A stretch of DNA of 64,000 nucleotides. Origin: Citricoccus sp. K5 (lineage in GTDB: Bacteria; Actinomycetota; Actinomycetes; Actinomycetales; Micrococcaceae). The notes under the pieces were generated by a model. That model did not search any database and was not told the DNA's origin. It saw nothing but the letters and a program-made list of their open reading frames with translations. Position 1 is the first letter of the stretch, and the number at the start of each line of letters is the position of its first letter. Shown in pieces: positions 60,751 through 64,000 of this stretch. The stretch spans positions 1,440,909 through 1,504,908 of the forward strand of contig NZ_LR732817.1 in NCBI RefSeq assembly GCF_902506195.1, in the 5' to 3' direction. The translations under genes and the position numbers were made by a program.

Positions 60751-61764
60751 CTACTGCGACAGGATCCGGGACAGGTATCGGGCGATTGCCCGCACGGCGG
60801 TCATGGTGCCCGGGTAGTCCATACGGGTGGGGCCCACGACGCCGAGCTTGGCGCCGGAGCCGGGGCCGTAGCCTGCGGCGACGACGGACGCCTCGGACAG
60901 GGATCCGGTGTTCTCGGAGCCGATGCGCACGCTGAGGCCACGCACATCCTGCTCCATCTCGGTCAGCAGGCGCAACAACACGACCTGTTCCTCGAGCGCT
61001 TCCAGGATGGGGCCGATCGAGAACGGGAAGTCCCCGGTCGAGCGAGCCAGGTTGGCAGTGCCGGCCATGATGATCCGGTCCTCCCGGCGTGCCGCGAACA
61101 TCTGGTCCAGCTGGGTGGCGAAGGCCAGGGCAAGATCCCGATCCTCTGCCGGCACCTCGGCCAGGGCGAGCCGGAGACCCTCGGCAGCCTGCACCGGTGT
61201 CAGCCCGTCCAGGTAGCGCAGGAACTGCTGCTTCAGCACGGACAGGGACGTCTCGTTGGCCTCGACCTCGAGGCCGAAGGCGCGCTGGTCGACCTGTCCG
61301 GTGGACAGGATCACGACGACGAGAGCCCGGCGGGGCGCCAGGAAGACGAACTCGATGTGCCGGATGGTGGACGAGTCCACGTGGGGGTACTGCAGCACGG
61401 CCACCTGGTTGGTGAGCTGCGCGAGCAGCCGCACGGTGCGGGCCATCATCTCGTTGAAGTCCCCATTGGCGTCCAGCAGCGTCTGCACCGCGCGCTTCTC
61501 GGCGGCGGACAACGGCTTCACCTCGGAGATCTGGTCCACGAAGATCCGGTAGCCCTTGTCCGTGGGGATGCGTCCGGAGGAGGTGTGCGGGGCCACGATG
61601 AGCCCCTCCTCCTCGAGGGCCGCCATGTCATTCCGGACGGTGGCCGAGGACACGCCCAATTGGTGACGGTCCACAAGGGCCTTGGAGCCGACGGGCTCGC
61701 GGGAGGACACATAGTCCTCCACGATGGCCTGCAGCACCTGCATGCGGCGCGGCTGCTCGCTCAT
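60751..61764 (-). CDS. hrcA: Heat-inducible transcription repressor HrcA
   Basis: The 337-residue protein has the HrcA N-terminal winged helix (RMQVLQAIVEDYVSSREPVG, GVSSATVRNDMAALEEEGLI) and the GAF-like C-terminal domain (GPTRMDYPGTMTAVRAIARYLS). It represses its own operon by binding CIRCE. It heads the run hrcA-dnaJ-rsmE-phoH-ybeY-corC-era. AGGAGG supports the ATG. Confidence 0.97.
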   Translation of the reverse strand: MSEQPRRMQVLQAIVEDYVSSREPVGSKALVDRHQLGVSSATVRNDMAALEEEGLIVAPHTSSGRIPTDKGYRIFVDQISEVKPLSAAEKRAVQTLLDANGDFNEMMARTVRLLAQLTNQVAVLQYPHVDSSTIRHIEFVFLAPRRALVVVILSTGQVDQRAFGLEVEANETSLSVLKQQFLRYLDGLTPVQAAEGLRLALAEVPAEDRDLALAFATQLDQMFAARREDRIIMAGTANLARSTGDFPFSIGPILEALEEQVVLLRLLTEMEQDVRGLSVRIGSENTGSLSEASVVAAGYGPGSGAKLGVVGPTRMDYPGTMTAVRAIARYLSRILSQ

Positions 61765-61789
61765 CGGTTCCTCCTGCCTGTCATCCGGC

Positions 61790-61816
61790 TTAGCACTCGA
61801 CGCTTTGAAGTGCCAA
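61790..61816. promoter_or_regulatory. CIRCE operator
   Basis: TTAGCACTC-N9-AAGTGCCAA matches the CIRCE consensus (TTAGCACTC-N9-GAGTGCTAA) with a perfect left arm and two changes in the right arm. It overlaps a minus-strand -10, TAGACT (61821 to 61816), in front of hrcA. Confidence 0.85.
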
Positions 61817-61962
61817 GTCTAGACCTTGTGTCCAATCGATGTACCACCACTTCCCCGCGACCCTGCGGGTTCCGGCACGGAGCCCGCCCACCGCCGGGCT
61901 CGTGCCGACCGCGTGCCGCGCGAGCCGCTGCACGGTTACGCCGGGTCCTCTTGCTAGCGTCG

Positions 61963-62841
61963 ATGCCCGTGGAATGGAACAACTGGGGCCCGGGCACCCT
62001 CGACGGCGGCTTCCGCCCGACCGCCCGCACCGTCGAGAAGGTCCCCGCGAACCGGGGCGCCGTCCTGGAGGACACGGAGACCGGATTCACCGGTGCCGTC
62101 CTTCGGGTCGAGAAGTCCGGCGGTGTACACCTGGTCGTCCTGGAAGACCGCCGGGGACGCACGAAGTCCTTCCCCTTGGGTTATGGCTTCCTCGTGGACG
62201 GTGAGCCCGTCGAGGTGGTGCCCCCCACACCGGGCGGCACCCCCGGTGACTCCCCCGCGAAACCGGCCCGTACGGCGTCGGGTTCCCTGCGCGTGGACAA
62301 CGCCCGGGCCCGCACGGCGCGGGCCTCCCGCATCTGGGTCGAAGGGCTGCACGACGCCGAGCTCGTGGAGAAGGTCTGGGGTGAGGACCTGCGTCTGGAG
62401 GGGATCGTGGTCGAGCCACTGCACGGGGTGGACGACCTGGCAGGCGCCATCAGGGACTTCTCACCCGGTCCGCAGCGCCGGCTCGGCATCCTCGTGGACC
62501 ACCTCGTGACCGGGTCCAAGGAGGAGAAGATCGCCGTCGAGGCCATGAAGGTCCCCGGGGCGCGCGGCAACGTGCTGATCGTCGGTCATCCCTACGTGGA
62601 CGTCTGGCAGGTCATCAAGCCCTCCGTCCTGGGCATCGGCGCCTGGCCCGTGGTGCCGAAGGGCCAGGACTGGAAGACGGGCATCCTCGCCGGCCTCGGC
62701 TGGCCACACCGGACCAAGGAGGACATCGGCCTGGGCTGGAAGAGGCTGTTGTCCCAGGTGCGGACCTATGCCGACCTGGAGCCGACCCTGCTGGGCCGGG
62801 TGGAGGAGGTCATCGATTTCCTGACCGCCGCGGAGCACTGA
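61963..62841 (+). CDS. DUF3097 protein
   Basis: The 292-residue protein starts MPVEWNNWGPGTLDGGF. A middle Pro-rich linker leads to a C-terminal domain with RIWVEGLHDAELVEKVWG, then LGILVDHLVTGSKEEKIA and VGHPYVDVWQVIKP. The VEG...DxxL and VDH spacing reminds me of a TOPRIM-like fold, but that is inference. Family function is unknown. Start may be the ATG at 61963 or the GTG at 61969. It is divergent from hrcA. Confidence 0.85.
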   Translation: MPVEWNNWGPGTLDGGFRPTARTVEKVPANRGAVLEDTETGFTGAVLRVEKSGGVHLVVLEDRRGRTKSFPLGYGFLVDGEPVEVVPPTPGGTPGDSPAKPARTASGSLRVDNARARTARASRIWVEGLHDAELVEKVWGEDLRLEGIVVEPLHGVDDLAGAIRDFSPGPQRRLGILVDHLVTGSKEEKIAVEAMKVPGARGNVLIVGHPYVDVWQVIKPSVLGIGAWPVVPKGQDWKTGILAGLGWPHRTKEDIGLGWKRLLSQVRTYADLEPTLLGRVEEVIDFLTAAEH

Positions 62842-62880
62842 CCGTCCACCGACCTGCAGGGAACTCCCGGAACCCGGCGG

Positions 62881-62886
62881 TACACT
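62881..62886 (+). promoter_or_regulatory. Putative -10 TACACT for the DUF4870 gene
   Basis: TACACT lies about 47 bases before the GTG at 62933, which has its own GGAAAGG site. It is the leadered type. Confidence 0.4.
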
Positions 62887-62932
62887 GACGACCGAACGCC
62901 ACCCATCACCTCCGAACGGAAAGGCCCAGGAC

Positions 62933-63364
62933 GTGTCCCAGCAGGAGCCCGGCAGTCCGCACCGCCCGCGCCCCGGCGCCGCCCCCCGGCGCGATCAGCA
63001 GCTGCAGGGGTCACCGGACCAGGCCAAGCCGCTGACGCCGGCCGAGGACCGTCAGTGGGCCACCCTCGCACACTTCGGCGGCTTCCTCGGATGCATCCCC
63101 TCCCTGGTGATCTACCTGGTCTTCCGCCACCGGGGTCCGTTCACGGCCCAGGAGGCCAAGGAGGCGCTGAACTTCACGCTGCCGCCCACGGTACTGGCCA
63201 TCGTGGCGAACCTGCTGGCCCTCATTCCCATCGTCGGCGGCATCTTCGGCATCGTCGCCATGCTCCTGTGGCTGTTCATGACGGTCTCCGGCGTGGCGGC
63301 GGGCATCCAGTGCAACAAGGGCCGCCCCTATCGCTACCCGCTGAACCTGCGCCTGATCCAGTAA
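62933..63364 (+). CDS. DUF4870 (Tic20-like) small membrane protein
   Basis: The 143-residue protein has a Pro/Arg-rich N-terminus, then WATLAHFGGFLGCIPSLVIY, the DUF4870 start, and three membrane helices. QEAKEALNFTL is the usual connecting segment. The family resembles Tic20-like proteins; the role is unknown. GTG start with GGAAAGG upstream. It converges with hemW. Confidence 0.88.
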   Translation: MSQQEPGSPHRPRPGAAPRRDQQLQGSPDQAKPLTPAEDRQWATLAHFGGFLGCIPSLVIYLVFRHRGPFTAQEAKEALNFTLPPTVLAIVANLLALIPIVGGIFGIVAMLLWLFMTVSGVAAGIQCNKGRPYRYPLNLRLIQ

Positions 63365-63383
63365 GCCCGGTCCGGAGCCGGCG

Positions 63384-64000
63384 CTAGAACCCGGCCAGTC
63401 GCCGGACGATCGCGTCGTCCAGCAGCCGGCCCTGCAGGGTGGGCACCACCCGGCCGGCCAGCGCCGCCCGTCCGTCCAGCAGTCCCTCGCCGATCATCGC
63501 GGCGATCTCCTGGCGCCCCTGGGCGCCGCCGTCGGGCGCCTGCTCCAGGGCGGCCGTCGGCAGCCCGTCCGAGAGCCGGACGCCCAGCATGACGCGCTCC
63601 AGGAACCGCGCCTCGGCGTCGGGTTCCTCCCGGCCGACGGACGGGGAGATCCCGGTGGCCAGTCGCTGCGCATAGGCCGCCGGATGCTTGGCGTTCCAGA
63701 ACCGGACGCCGGCCACGTGTGAGTGGGCGCCGGGGCCGGCGCCCCACCAGTCCTGGTCACGCCAGTAGGCCACATTGTGCCGGGCCCGGTGGATGCCGCG
63801 GTCCTCGGGATCGTGGGCCCAGTTCGAGATCTCGTACCAGCGGTAGCCGGCCTCGGCGAAGAGCCGCTCGGCCAGCAGGTACTTGTCTGCCTGGTCGTCC
63901 GGATCCACATCCGGCACGGTCCCCCGCTTCACGGAGGTCCCGAACTTGGTTCCCTCCTCCACGATGAGCGAATAGGCCGAGATGTGGTCCGGTGCCAGGG
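63384..64000 (-). CDS. hemW: HemW / oxygen-independent coproporphyrinogen oxidase-like radical SAM protein (5' end missing)
   Basis: Only the C-terminal part is in the window; the frame is open to base 64000 (PDHISAYSLIVEEGTKFG). It includes YEISNWAHD, RHNVAYWRDQDWWGAGPGAHS and the C-terminal helical domain. The N-terminal CxxxCxxC radical SAM site lies outside. HemW acts as a haem chaperone in several bacteria rather than as a coproporphyrinogen oxidase. The gene is normally found next to hrcA-dnaJ, as here. Confidence 0.93.
   Translation of the reverse strand, partial: LAPDHISAYSLIVEEGTKFGTSVKRGTVPDVDPDDQADKYLLAERLFAEAGYRWYEISNWAHDPEDRGIHRARHNVAYWRDQDWWGAGPGAHSHVAGVRFWNAKHPAAYAQRLATGISPSVGREEPDAEARFLERVMLGVRLSDGLPTAALEQAPDGGAQGRQEIAAMIGEGLLDGRAALAGRVVPTLQGRLLDDAIVRRLAGF

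Overview
The window is a stretch of high-GC actinobacterial chromosome. Gene content and order point to the Micrococcaceae (Arthrobacter/Citricoccus/Micrococcus group); the genus cannot be settled from sequence alone. Markers include a fused PafBC regulator, RbpA, a mycothiol-type DinB enzyme, the actinobacterial QcrCAB/CtaCDEF respiratory supercomplex, HrcA-DnaJ2, and DUF3043, DUF3054 and DUF3097 proteins. The window starts inside pafBC and ends inside hemW.

Layout. 1-8.7 kb: pafBC (partial), tatA, tatC, a Ski2-like helicase (helY), a degenerate amidohydrolase, a polyprenol-phosphate mannose synthase and rbpA. 8.8-16.4 kb: an nfeD/SPFH membrane pair, an S9 peptidase, a dienoyl-CoA-reductase-like flavoenzyme, a maltokinase-cap-like protein and a DinB-fold protein. 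16.6-20 kb: AraC regulator, VOC protein and a UvrA-like double ABC ATPase. 20-22.1 kb: a lower-GC islet with a DUF6318-like lipoprotein and a secreted PKD protein. 22.1-35.4 kb: accessory and regulatory genes. These are a TetR-controlled ABC exporter, a secreted alanine-racemase-fold lipoprotein with a TIG domain, an MFS/MerR operon, reductases, a persulfide dioxygenase-rhodanese fusion, a SatD-like/DUF3307-like pair, a DUF3054 protein and a stand-alone Lrp ligand-binding protein. 35.5-46.1 kb: trpD, ctaE-qcrCAB and the convergent ctaCDF operon, separated by a decayed IS21-family element lying between two strong terminators. 46.3-54.9 kb: erpA, M20 peptidase, DUF3043, pyrD, an alpha/beta hydrolase, uppS, recO and leuA, the last with a probable leader-peptide attenuator. 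54.9-64 kb: the hrcA-dnaJ-rsmE-phoH-ybeY-corC-era run behind a CIRCE operator, then DUF3097, DUF4870 and partial hemW.

Transcription signals. At least 13 genes have a TANNNT-type hexamer exactly six nucleotides before the start codon and no usable Shine-Dalgarno sequence. This fits leaderless transcription and helps fix several starts. Other signals that can be read are a MerR-type 19-bp-spacer promoter, a direct-repeat operator at a TetR gene, a CIRCE element, and several long perfect hairpins.

The most novel-looking items are the leuA leader and attenuator, the SatD-HTH/DUF3307-like pair, the secreted racemase with a TIG domain, the DUF6318/PKD islet, and the MerR/MFS leaderless promoter.
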